From Chamaecyparis obtusa (taxonomy: Eukaryota; Streptophyta; Pinopsida; Cupressales; Cupressaceae), in the NCBI GenBank assembly GCA_027943335.1, contig BSBK01007860.1, forward strand, positions 310,001 to 374,000: a stretch of DNA of 64,000 nucleotides, in the 5' to 3' direction. The notes beneath the pieces were generated by a model that had not been told where the DNA came from, searched no databases, and was given only the letters and a program-made list of their open reading frames with translations. Every line of letters starts with the position of its first letter. Position 1 is the stretch's first letter. The translations under genes were made by a program, and so were the position numbers. This document shows positions 12,378-23,167 of the stretch, piece after piece.

Positions 12378-13433
12378 ATGGAAATGCAACCTCCAAAGAA
12401 TATCAGTCAAATGAGGACGTTGCAAGGAAGAGTTCAATCTATCAGAAGATTCATATCACAGCTTGTTGATATATCACAACCTTTTACAAAAACATTACAT
12501 AAAGGTGTGACCTTTGCATGGAATGAAGAATGTGAGAACAACTTTAACCATATCAAGAAGTATCTATCAAATCTACCTATCTTGATGCCTCCTATTCATG
12601 GGAAGCCATTGATCTTATATGTCTCCACTACAGATACATCACTGGGGGAATTGCTAGCACAACATGATGAAAACAAAAAGGAAAGAGCTATATACTATAT
12701 CAGTAGAACATTGGTTTCATATGAGAAGAACTATTTAATGATTAAGAAAGCTTGTCTAGTTGTGATCTTTACATCACAAAAACTGAGACACTACATGTTA
12801 GCTCATACCACACAATTGGTAGCTAAGATTGATCCCCTCAAGTACCTACTAAGAAAAGCTGCCCTCATAGGTAGATTAGCTAAATGGGTCATGCTCTTAA
12901 GTGAATTTGACATTGAATATGTGGAATGAAAAGCTATCAAAGGATAGGTTATTGCTAATCAATTAGCAGATGCACCTATGATTGATGATACACCAATGCA
13001 AATGGAATTTCTAGATTCCTCTATCATGACTCTTTCTTCTAGAGAATGGCAATTATTCTTTGATGGATCCTATACATAGAATGGATTTGGAGCTGGCATA
13101 TTGTTCATAACTCCTCAAGGATACTCAATCCCAAAAGCATTCAGATTAAAGTTTCCTTGCACAAATAATATTGTAGAATATGAAGCCCTTTTGAATGGTA
13201 TGAAAATAGCAATTGAATGGAGAGTAACAGAGCTACAAATTCATGGAGACTCTCAACTTGTTATTCATCAAGTCAATGATGTGTACCAAACTAAAGATGA
13301 AAAGCTCATTCCTTACAAGAGAATGGTGGATGATCTTAAGAAATATTTCATATCTATCACATTTGAGCAAATTCCTAGAATGGAGAACAAGGCTGCTGAT
13401 GCAATGGCAACATTATCTACTTTATTACAATAG
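12378..13433 (+). pseudogene. Tat double RNase H region
   Basis: First, the degenerate ancestral RNase H following the RT thumb (about 12600-12925: LILYVSTTDTSLGELLAQ, then SRTLVSYEKNYLMIKKACL and IGRLAKWVMLLSEFDIEYVE). Then TGA and TAG stops around 12927-12947, then a second RNase H at about 13045-13430 with the catalytic set FDGSY, IVEYEALLNGM, IHGDSQLVIHQV and NKAADAMATL. Tandem ancestral plus archaeal-type RNase H is diagnostic of the Tat branch (established knowledge). A TAG at 13077 interrupts the second domain. The second, better-conserved domain would remove RNA from the hybrid. Confidence 0.88.
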
Positions 13434-14796
13434 CCTGAACATGAGCTACACTACGAGTTCTTGGTGGAAGCACTATCTTATCCTGCATATGATTCCCCTG
13501 AAACCCGCATGATCTGCACTGTTGTTGGTCATGATTCATCTAGATACAAAAACCTATTTTCCTATCTCCAAGACCAAATCATTCCCGATACCTTCAACCA
13601 CCATGAAAAGAGATACCTTATCCGTAATGCCTCCTGATATGTCATCATTGTCATGATCTATACAAATGAGGTCTAGATGGTACGCTACTTAGATGTTTAG
13701 AATGGGAAGAGTCTCATTGTGTGTTAGAGGAAGTCCATGATGGTATTTGTGGGTCACACTCGAATGGTTTAACACTAGCTAAAAACTTATTAGGGTTGGG
13801 TACTATTGGTTTGAAATGGAGAAAGAGTCTATCAAGTTTGCTAAGAACTGTCAAAAATGCCAAGTGCATGGCAACTTAATTCATGCTCTAGGGAGAGATC
13901 TAATTCCCTTTACTACACAATGGCCTTTTCACCAATGGGCATTTGATCTTATAGGAGCCATACATCCTCATTCTTCTAATGGACATACCCATATAATCAC
14001 AGCTACAGATTATTTTACAAAATGGGTAGAAGCAGTCCCTTTGACACAAGCAACTGAAAAGAAAATATCTATGTTCATATTGAACTATATCATATGCAGA
14101 TATGGGATACCTCATTCCATAATCATAGATAACGGTGGACAATTCAAGAACAAAGACCAAGATGATCTATGTGCCAAATTCAAGATCACACAACATTGGT
14201 CTTCTATCTACTATCCTCAAGGGAATGGACAAGCAGAGACATCTAATAAGAATCTATTGAAAATCTTGCATCAAATAGTTAATAAGATAGGAAGAGACTG
14301 GCATCTCATGATCAATCCAGCTCTCTGGGCATACAGAACAAGTATCAGAACACCTACAGGGGCTACACCTTTTTCTTTAGTTTATGGGTTTGAAGCGGTA
14401 TTGCCTATTGAGGTTGAAATCCCATCACTAAGAATCAGAATGCATGGTCTAGTAACTGATGATGACTACAAAGCATCTAGGTTGCAAGAACTTGAACTAC
14501 TAGATGAGCGTAGATAAGCAGCATATGATCATCTCAGAGTATATCAGAAGAGAATGTCTAGAGGTTACAACAAGAAAGTCAGACACAGAGAATTTTAGGT
14601 TGGTGATCTAGTCTTGAGAGAGAATCCTAAAAATCAATCACATCGAGAACGCAAGGGGAAGTTTGAACTCAACTGGTTGGGTCCCTTTGTTATCACTGCT
14701 ACTTTTGGCTCTGGTGCCTATCAACTCTCAATGACTGAAGGAGAACAACTCCGAGAACCAATCAATGTTCTCCATCTGAAGAAATTCTATGCCTAA
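13434..14796 (+). pseudogene. Tat integrase
   Basis: The N-terminal HHCC zinc domain lies in broken frames at about 13720-13870 (final CQKCQ near 13853). The catalytic core at about 13915-14270 shows FDLIGAIHPHSSNGHTHIIT, with the first Asp, then IIIDNGGQF for the second, and YYPQGNGQAETSNKNLL for the Glu. After a TAA at 14515 the C-terminal part continues: a TAG at 14596 comes just before VGDLVLRENPK, and the GPF/Y-type end WLGPFVITATFGSGAYQL closes at VLHLKKFYA, stop 14794. Inserts cDNA in intact copies. D-D-E residues are kept. Confidence 0.93.
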
Positions 14797-16712
14797 GACA
14801 TTTAGTGTATGGTAAAATGTCCTAAAAAAAATCTTTAAAATTGGAAAAAGTCTTGAAAAATGAACATCTTGGTGAAAACCTAGCAATAGGTGCCTTGATG
14901 ATTCACAAAAAAAATTGGAAAAATGAAAAATACAAAAAAATGAGAAAAAGAAAAAGTGCCTTGGTGAAAACCTGGAAACAGGCGCCTTGGTAGCAAAAAT
15001 AGAATCTCTGCTAAGATGGTGAAAACTTGGCAAATGGGTGCCACGTGTTTCAACATGCTCCATCTATCAGTGTGATCTTGGTCTTTCCCAGCTTTCAGTC
15101 TTGCTTTAGTTTGTACATATCTCCCAGTTTGTTTTTGCATTCCTTGTTTCAATAAGTCAGTTTGTACACCAATCAGCTCAAGCATCTGTATCCTATCAAT
15201 GCTTAACACTTGGGGGCAATCAATGTCATATCCTATGGTCTCCAGTATACTTTAGATGTGTCATATCTAGTCAAGGTCCTTTGAAACTTCATCTGAGTCA
15301 GTTAGTCTGTCTTGTCTCCAGAAAGGATTTTTGCATCTACAACAATGCAATCAAACATCAAACTAAAAACAATCTACGCTTTTTACATGCTTTTATCTCC
15401 TTGTATGCTTACTGATTCACATTGATATTTTTTCATATTATATCCCTTCGAGCTCTTTGATGATGTCCTTTGCAGGATTTAGAGAGTGATGAGTGGGGGC
15501 ATAATCTTTTCTTTGTCTTCTGGTTGTATGTGAAAATCTAACAACTTTGGAAATTTTGGATTGAAATGGTGTCTGACTGTAAGAGCCTCTATCTCGAATT
15601 GGATGGCCATACGTACCTCGACCATTGATACCTAGAAAATTCAAGGAAGTTTTATCTAACTATTGTCTTTTTGAGTGAGTTCTTTCTCCTACTGTGAAGT
15701 GCGATTTTACCTAAGGTGTGAATGATAAAGGGTCACTACGGGTAATTCACATTGGATTTAGAATGATCTCTTGACTGTTTGATGTGTTTCAATGCAAGGT
15801 GTATTCATGTCATCATGACGTTTATGTTCTGATGCTTATACCAATTGCTATATCAAAATGGACATGATATTTAGGTCATCCTGGCGCTTATGCTTTGATG
15901 CTTATATCTAATCGGACATTCTAAAAACAAAATCAATATTCATATATCCATGGTTGTCATAATCAGTGGGTGTTGTATTGATTCTTGTGCATACAAATCG
16001 ATATTCATATGTCTATGGTTTCATAACTAGTGGGTATTGTATTGATTTATCCAGTTACCTAAAAGTTCAATGATGATAACAAATCGACACATGATCAGTG
16101 ACTAGGTCCTAGGTCTTAGGTTGCATTTCATTTTGCATGTTTCTTTGCATTTTGTATGTCTGCATGATCTCACAAATGTTTGGAAACACTTCAAAGCTTA
16201 AACAATTCTTCATATCAATTCTTCACATCTAACGAGAGCTGAGTCTCACTTGAAGGTCTCTTCACCGAACCGCAAGTAGTAACCCTCCTGGGTTAAACAT
16301 CCTTTTGACATAACACTGAGTACTTGTCTTCATGAACCTGCAAAAACATATCATGTGTATCGCTGCATTTACATCCCATATCATTACCATTTGTTGCATT
16401 ACATTACATCCATTACATTTGCATAATGTCGATACATATGAAAGAAATCATTGCATTGCATTGATCCATACATACATTCTACACTACTCATAGCATAAGC
16501 ATAACATGATATCATCATAAATCCAAACATGACAAGTACACATGAAGTCACGATCTAAAATATCAATCTCATATATATCATCAACTCAAAATGTGTCAGG
16601 GGTGCACTACTAGCACAATATACAAAAGAATGAACTCCTGAGAGCTATTAGAGTCAGAATAGTATATCAATGATAAAAAAGAATAGAGTATATCAAAACA
16701 TAAGAACAGGAA
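14797..16712 (+). other. Post-integrase spacer with short repeats
   Basis: No gene is seen. Between about 14868 and 15045 a phrase close to GGTGAAAACCTGGCAAAGG followed by TGCCTTGG occurs three times, separated by A-rich sequence. The rest of the spacer (15200-16700) is unstructured, with loosely repeated stretches such as ATTCATATGTCTATGG near 15950 and 16000. The far end abuts the stop of the antisense PMD gene. Confidence 0.55.
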
Positions 16713-19238
16713 TCAACTATTGGCACGCTCCTTAGTATTTGGTGGAGGAGGGGGTGGTGCATCTGGTATAGTCTCTACTCCCGGTGCCCTAGCTCCCTCT
16801 GAGGCTGCCATATAATTTGAATACGTGGGTACTCTCTACACAGCAGGGACAATAGCATAATATGAAGACACATAATATGAAGCCCGTGAGGTCTGATGGG
16901 TCACCTCTATCTGTAATCTCCGAACCTCTACACGAAACTCTATATGAAGCTCTATATGCTACCTATCTGCCTCTAGATACCTCTCCTCCCACCTAGCACT
17001 TTGTACCTTCAGGTCTCAGACCTGAGCTCTAAGACATCAAATAGTCTCTGATGAAGTAAGAGGAACAATAGGATCTACCTTAGCTGTTGGCATCTCTATG
17101 TCCCGTGCTAGCTGCTCTAGCTGCTGGTCAGTGGTATCTGCTCTATGCACCTTACGGCATCTAACCTCAGCTCCTAGATCAAAAGTGGTATCTACCTGTA
17201 AGGGATCTACATCACCACCTACAAATTGCTTAGCTGCTAAAATCTCATCTGCAGAACCAACACTGCCCAAAGTGCCACTCTCACCCTTGGTCCATCTCTG
17301 TGAACCTGTGGATGTACTTGTTGAAGAAGTAGAAGGACGAGGGGGCCTCATATGTCTTAATGGTCTCTATAGTGGAGCCATCACTCTTTGTCTAGGTGGT
17401 GTAGGATGCACTACCTGAGGTCTCGAGCCCTGTCCCATGGGAGCACCTGTAACATCCATCACCTCCTCAATGGAGGGTATCAACTTAGTGGGATTCGAGA
17501 ATCTATGAATGGGGTGATTAGAAAGCCAAGAAATGTATCCATCTATGACCCTTGCATCAACAACTTGTGGATGGTAGTCCCAGTCTGTACCTATGATAGT
17601 ATTGTACTCCTCTAAACATAAAGAATAAGTGAGCATCTGTGTCCATCCGAGCCTGATCTCACGAACAATACAGGCATATGCAGTATACTCCTGTGGGGCA
17701 TCCTATCTACGTCCATACTAAGGCCACACTCTAGTAATAAAAAATCTCTCCGAAAAGGTGGGAGACCAACCAATAAGTACCCGACTTTGAAAAAGAAAAC
17801 TATACTGCTCCCTTGCAGTGGGCCAGGCCTCTATCTACAAGTAAGGTCTCCAATGCACAAAAGTCATATCATCCAAGCATCATCTAAAATACTTAGTATG
17901 GCCCATGCGGACCTATGTGACATAACCAACATATGTGTATATCACTGGCTCCTATGGCTGATGCTATGTCTAAAAAACCAGTCTCAAAACTGGGATATGC
18001 TTCTAGGCCCATATCTATAACACAAGAGCTCCAAAAGCAAAACTCTTACAATCCTAATACACAACCTCATGCATCTCTAAAAACATATGTGCCAAAAGAC
18101 ACTGACCCCAAGCAAGCTCAGTGGGAGTCACCATAAGAAGTGCTACCATCAGGGCCCATCCCATCAAGAAACCGTTCTACTGACGGCCTGACATGATAAG
18201 CTCACCGATCATCCCAGTAATAATGCACTCTAAGTGGTGCATCTGACCATATCTCTGTACAAGGGTCTCCCAGGAAATGGACCCCGTCAACTGTGTGTCA
18301 TCTCCGAATAGACGCCTAAAGGCATGAAGATCGGTCTGCCCAGTACTCACATACTCAGGACGCCGACTGCTATGGAATGGAATGCGTCGTATACTATAAA
18401 TATCCTCTAGAGTCACAGTGATCTCTCCAGTCGGTAAATGAAATGTCTGGGTCTTAGAGTGGAATCTCTTGATAAGTGTAGTCAATAGGCCATGGTTTAC
18501 CCTAATATCAGGTAAATGGATCAAATACTCAAAACCACATGTAGTAAGATGAACCCTCATAGGGTCAGGAAGTGAAACACATAGTCTCTGTGTCACTGGA
18601 TATGAATGTCGGACATGAACATCTAGATATGTGACCTATATCATACAAAAATAGGGAATTCTATCAGAAATTGGGTTCAACAACAGGCTAATAGTATAGA
18701 AATTGGATAGTTTGGTACTTTAGAAGGTAGGTCAAAGAGTCAGTAATCAGGCAGAGCAATCAGAAAAGAAAAAATCTTGACCTAAAATTGAGTTTTGAGT
18801 TCATTATTTTTCATACAACAGTCCAAACTAGCATCGAAAGTTGTACAACACTCTACAGTAGCCCATATGACAATACATGGTCATACGACATAGGATTCAT
18901 TATCGTACGAGTTTCCAGGGACTCGATGAAATGTCGTACGACTCATGGGTCCCCTTCATACGACACTGGGTGGGTCATGAAACGACAAAGCAAATCCAAT
19001 TCAAATGTCGTACGAGTCTGGGATGGGACTCGTACGAGTTTTCACACATGCAAAATTCAAAAAAGCAAAATGCATATGAATAAAGTCTAAAATGCTATAA
19101 AACATGAAAATTTGAATTTTCAAAGGGGCACAAAGGTCCACATACCAGATGTCCATACTGTTGAGGTCTATCATGTCTCCGGCTGCGCTCAAATCGATGC
19201 GAACTCATAGGTACCTTTGGTTCTCGCTGTTCTACCAT
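16713..19238 (-). pseudogene. Antisense spliced plant-mobile-domain (MAIN-like) gene inside the Tat element
   Basis: The proposed model has exon 1 at 19238-19146 (31 codons from the ATG, MVEQREPKVPMSSHRFERS...), donor CTG|GTATGT, an intron at 19145-18636 and acceptor ATATAG. Exon 2 runs from 18635 to 16713 in a single frame of 640 codons ending PPPPPPNTKERANS. Both junctions are phase 0. PMD signatures are FHLPTGEITVTLEDIYSI (about 18440) and FLMGWALMVALLMVTPTELA followed by WGQCLLAHMFLEMHEVV (about 18165-18060). Exon 2 has about a dozen in-frame stops, nearly all TAG, between otherwise continuous conserved blocks. PMD proteins occur as host genes (MAIN family, silencing and meristem roles) and inside transposons. 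I infer a captured gene, now dead. It lies head-on to the element's own transcript. Confidence 0.75.
18825..19045. repeat. TCGTACGA-core motif cluster
   Basis: Around ten degenerate copies of GTCGTACGAG or its complement within 220 bp (for example TCGTACGAGTTTC near 18904, GTCGTACGACTCATG near 18933, GTCGTACGAGTCTGGG near 19007, CTCGTACGAGTTTTC near 19028). The same motif family forms the two leader blocks about 12-13 kb upstream. Here the cluster lies within the proposed intron of the antisense gene. Confidence 0.7.
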
Positions 19239-19310
19239 TTTCTTGCTCAGAGCGCTCCACAAGATCTCCAAAGTCAAATGGTTAAACTGAATTGAAAATG
19301 ACCCCTCCGG

Positions 19311-19320
19311 CCTTTATATA
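19311..19320 (-). promoter_or_regulatory. TATA box of the antisense PMD gene
   Basis: The minus strand reads GCTATATAAAGGCC, a near-ideal plant TATA box, 73 bases upstream of the proposed ATG at 19238. This would place transcription start near 19280-19285 and give a 5' UTR of about 45 bases. It supports the antisense gene having its own promoter. No transcript evidence is available. Confidence 0.5.
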
Positions 19321-20307
19321 GCTTTTGACCTAATTTTCAAAAGTTCTCCGTTTTTCATGAAAATTGCACCCCTGGCTAATTTCGATGTTCTGAATCCATT
19401 TTTGGAATCAAAATTAAAATCTAAGATCATTTATTATGTCAAAATCGTGATTTAAAATTTTTGGGCCTAGGACGGTCTACTGCTTGTACATTTGACCTTC
19501 AATCATCACAAAAATCTAGTATTCAACTTAACTAATTATCTTCCATCAAACTATCAAAATTTCAACTTGGTCAAACTATGGTCAACTCATGGTTTATCTT
19601 AGTCAAACTTAGTCTCTAGGACCTCCAAACGATGCAGAATGCATTTTCAAATGTGTTTACCCACTTCTCAAATCAATTAGCATGCTTCTAAACCATTTAA
19701 AGCTGACTTTTCTTGTCAGATTTTAATTTTCATCTCGAAGGGGGCATGGTATTGCATATCATTCAAAGTCTGTAATCTAATTTGAAATCATATATTTGCT
19801 AAAATCATATCTTTCCTTAGTAATCAAGACAACAACCACGTCTAGTTGTTGATTCATCAAAAGTCCTCATCGCTCAGGGAAAATCCATCATCAGTTGGGG
19901 CATATCATATTCATCGAGATTCATATCAATCTGATATTCTCCTAATCTTGTAAATTGTATCAGTTTTTGCAACTATTGGTTCAAATGTGTTATTTTCTTA
20001 GTTCTTCGATAATTGAAGGGTTCAGATGTGATACCTACGTGATTCTTCTAAAGACAATTGAGTCTGGAATCGGTCACTCACTTCTTCGCAATCATAAGGT
20101 TCAAAATCAGGCGTTTTGACTTTTGTTTCATTGGTTCATCGCTGTTATAGTTAACATTATCTTTGGTCATTCAGGACCTGTTATCTTCATATCAACTTCA
20201 AATCAACTTATGTCTCATATCAATATCAATTTCAATTTCAAACATCAGTTTCATATCTTTATCAAACACAGACTATCTTTGAACCACTACACTTTGCACA
20301 ACAATTC
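19321..20307. other. Non-coding 3' region of the Tat element
   Basis: Nothing coding is visible. The sequence is AT-rich, with direct near-repeats of ATATCAATTTCAAT-type phrases close to the 3' LTR. It lies upstream of the antisense promoter and downstream of nothing transcribed in sense. Confidence 0.5.
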
Positions 20308-20321
20308 AAAGAGGGGCAAAA
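20308..20321 (+). other. Polypurine tract
   Basis: AAAGAGGGGCAAAA lies directly against the TG of the 3' LTR, as needed to prime plus-strand synthesis. Confidence 0.8.
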
Positions 20322-21513
20322 TGTAATACCCCAAAAATGGGCTATAGGTTCATTAACCTCATACATCGACACATCGAACGAAATCGACATCAAAGTCCTA
20401 ACCTAAGGCACATTTGAACATCATCGAATCCTAATTGATTATCTCAAATTCTGCATCGGGGAATATTCCTAGTAATATTCCTATTTATCCTAATTATCTT
20501 TGATTTAATAATTATTTGGTGATAAATCCTATTTATCCTAAAGTTTGATTAATTGAATATTCTAAATATTTAATTAATTAGATTTAATACTGCCACTTAA
20601 TTATTTAATTAAATTTAATTCTATTTATTCCTAAATTGTATTATTTAATTTTGACAATAAATCCAAAATCCTATGAATAATTGATTAAATTCTTATTTAA
20701 TTAATTAAAGCAAGTTGTCAATTTTTAATAATATTATTTTTGAATAAAAGTTTGAAAAATAATTGATTAACCCATAAATCAATTGTTTTATTTTTCAAAA
20801 TCAGTTAAGTTGGAAATAAATCACTTTATTATTAAATTAATTCATAAATAAATCATGCACAATCAGAAAAGCAGACAACTATCAATTATCAATTAAATCT
20901 AAACTCTATTTTGAGTTGAACTCTGCTTTTGCATGTTTTTGTGAGTTAATTACCCTTTATTTAAAAAATAACTCAAAAATCAACCTGAGTTATTTGAGTG
21001 ATTTATGGCTTTCTTCCATGCATCCTCAAAGCCCTAGATTTCTATAAATTAAGGCCTCAGCTCTTCACAAATCATCCACAAGAATTGCATAATCACACTG
21101 CCGAATTGGAGACTGAAGAATCATCTTTGCGAATCCAAGCTATTGTGAGATCATTCTTGTTTTTGAGTATTGCATATCATTTAGAATTCATCTTAGATCA
21201 ATTCATTGCATATCAATTTCATCTTAGATTCTAGATTCATATTAGTTTTGATCATATCATTGCATAGAAAAAAAAAAGAAGATTAATTGCATTCATATTT
21301 CATATCAGTTTTGCATTCAAATCCTTCATTTAGGTGTCATCAAGGTCACTGATCTCGATAACAATATGAGAACATCATACTCGCACCTATTATAAGGCAG
21401 TAAATTGCCTGGTTAGTTTAGCTTTCAATTCATTGCACGATTTCGATTTTAGCTAACCTCTAATGTTTTACTGAAGTGTTGTGTCTACAGAATAGGTACA
21501 AAATTCACACACA
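20322..21513 (+). repeat. 3' LTR of the Tat element
   Basis: 1192-bp partner of the 5' LTR, from TGTAATACC to TTCACACACA. It carries a 12-bp insertion (AGTAATATTCCT-like duplication near 20470) absent from the 5' copy. I count about 25 substitutions, mostly C/T or A/G, several at CG. Satellite sequence resumes directly after it. Confidence 0.93.
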
Positions 21514-22482
21514 AAACTGTGTTGTTGGGGCCTTCAATAACCTGTCTTAGTTTTCAGAGATTCAAGTTTGTTTAAATTTGGCAACACATTCTCGATCGAT
21601 GTTAAAATTCATAGTGTTCCTTAGTTCAAATGGCCAACGTTGCGTATCTTTCAAACCGTCGGTCGTAGCATCAAACCATCTGTTCCAATAGATCTGAATG
21701 GTCGAGAAAATGGTAGGGGAAACCTCATTTGACACACATTCATTCGAACCCCATCGACGACTCCGGGCCGAAGTGTCCCTCAAGGTCCCTTTATTATGAA
21801 ATTAGCGATCTTTACGGGGTCATATCTTAGAGTTCGTGTGAGGTAGCATCAATCCATCAGGTGGTACAAGACCATGTTGCTAAGGCCTATAATAGCCTAT
21901 CTCAATTTTCAGAGATTCAAGTTCATTTAAATTTGGCAACACATTCTCGGTAGTTGTCAAAACTCACAGTGTTCCTATGTGCAAACGACCAACATTGTAT
22001 ATCTTTCAAACTGTCAATCGTAGCATCGAACCATCTGTTCCAACAACTCTGAATGGTCAAGTAAACACTAGGGGAAACCTCATTTGGCACACATAGTCAT
22101 TCAAATGCCGCCGATGACTCCGGGCCAAAGTGTCCCTCAAGGACCCTTTAACATGAAATCAGTGATCTTTATGGGATCATATCTCAGAGCTCGTGCAAGG
22201 TAGCATCGATCTGTCAGGTGCTACGAGACCATGTTGCCAAGGCCTACAATAACCTATCTCAGTTTTCAAAGATTCAAGTTGGTTTAAATTTGGCAACACA
22301 TTCTCGGTCGATGTCAGAACTTAAAGTGTTCCCTAGTTCAAATGGCCAACGTTGCATATCTTTCAAACCGTCAGTTGTAGCATCAAACCATTTGTTCCAA
22401 AAACTTTGAATGGTCGGATAAATACTACTGACAACCTATTTTGGCACACACAGTCATTTGAATGCCGCCGACCACTCCAAGG
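21514..22482. repeat. Satellite array, right part
   Basis: About 2.7 more copies of the ~357-bp unit (GGCAACACATTCTCG near 21580, 21936 and 22291) continuing the left array beyond the Tat insertion. These copies are more divergent (for example TTTTCAGAG instead of TTTTGAGAG or TTTTTAGAG) and homology fades at about 22482, so this is probably the edge of the array. Confidence 0.9.
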
Positions 22483-23014
22483 TGAGCAGTAGTATGAGTG
22501 CAAATATGTATTTAGATGCAAAAGGGCTTGTGGTCCACTTTGAAATTTGATCATGGAATGTTATTTGGATCATGTATTGATCATATTGTAACCCAATCTT
22601 AAATGTAAGTCTTAATGGCACTAAGAAGCCTAAAAGGTACCTAGGGGTCACTACGAATGGTTATGTATTGATCCTACATTAGGGGTTGATGGGAATAACC
22701 TATAAGGGTCTATAAATATGTACTATAGCCATTAGAGCCTTTACATAGTGTTAAAAGTACTAAATGTGAACAATCTTGTAAATAGCCTATATTGGCAATA
22801 TAAGCCAAATAGGGCTTAATTGGAGTTAGTAGGGGTTTGTAGGAAGTATAAGTTAGTTTGGTTTGTAAAGGTTGTCTCTAAACCTTTTATAAGTAGTTAG
22901 AGTGGGAAAAGGGTGTTGGGTTGTCAAGTTGACAACTTTTGTTGTCAACTTGACAACTAATTCTAGTGTTTGTCATTAACAATCAATCAGTTAGGGGACA
23001 ATTAGAAATTAGTT
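22483..23014. other. Intergenic stretch, no gene
   Basis: No coding potential is seen. A TATA-like CTATAAATATG lies near 22709. A perfect hairpin at 22920-22957 is listed separately. It separates the satellite from the GTPase fragment. Confidence 0.5.
22920..22957. repeat. Perfect 17-bp inverted repeat with 4-base loop
   Basis: The arms GTTGTCAAGTTGACAAC and GTTGTCAACTTGACAAC are exact reverse complements around TTTT. Each arm is itself nearly palindromic, so several foldings are possible. No flanking duplication was found to make it a transposon end. Confidence 0.85.
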
Positions 23015-23167
23015 TGTAAAAGCATAAGGTTGCACATCCACATCCGCCCTAGTAATCTTATTAATAAAAGAACTCTTGCCAACATTAGGGTACCCACTGA
23101 TCAAAATAGGCCTAGTATTGGGGTCAATAGACGACAACCTTGCCATATGCTGCCTCACATGTTCGAG
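23015..23167 (-). pseudogene. NOG1-like nucleolar GTPase fragment
   Basis: On the minus strand, 51 codons without a stop read [20 protein letters not shown], then [17 protein letters not shown] (the P-loop, about 23090-23050) and [14 protein letters not shown]. This matches my memory of the N-terminal side of the G domain of NOG1, an Obg-family GTPase of 60S ribosome biogenesis, almost residue for residue. Homology stops sharply on both sides: an unrelated TAA follows at 23011, and nothing NOG1-like lies upstream of LEHVR. NOG1 proteins are several hundred residues, so this is a captured or relict fragment, not a gene. Confidence 0.8.

Larger units (their letters stand above)
3795..21513 (+). 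mobile_element. Ty3/Gypsy Tat-lineage LTR retrotransposon, near full length
   Basis: A 17.7 kb element inserted in the satellite array. It has two LTRs beginning TGTAATACCCC and ending CACACA, a PBS directly after the 5' LTR and a PPT directly before the 3' LTR. The order gag, protease, RT, RNase H, second RNase H, integrase is Ty3/Gypsy; two RNase H domains, great length and an extra gene are marks of the Tat/Ogre/Retand group (established knowledge). The polyprotein has many in-frame stops and a few frameshifts, so it is not autonomous now. The 5-bp flanks ACCAT and AAACT do not match, so no clean target duplication is seen, although satellite sequence flanks both sides in phase. By eye the LTRs differ at about 2% of sites plus a 12-bp indel, making this the youngest LTR pair in the window. 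Confidence 0.93.

Noticed and set aside
17098..17418. Plus-strand open frame of 106 codons in the Tat 3' region
   Set aside because: Mirror of the antisense PMD gene's low-complexity C-terminus; the minus-strand frame has the conserved domain.
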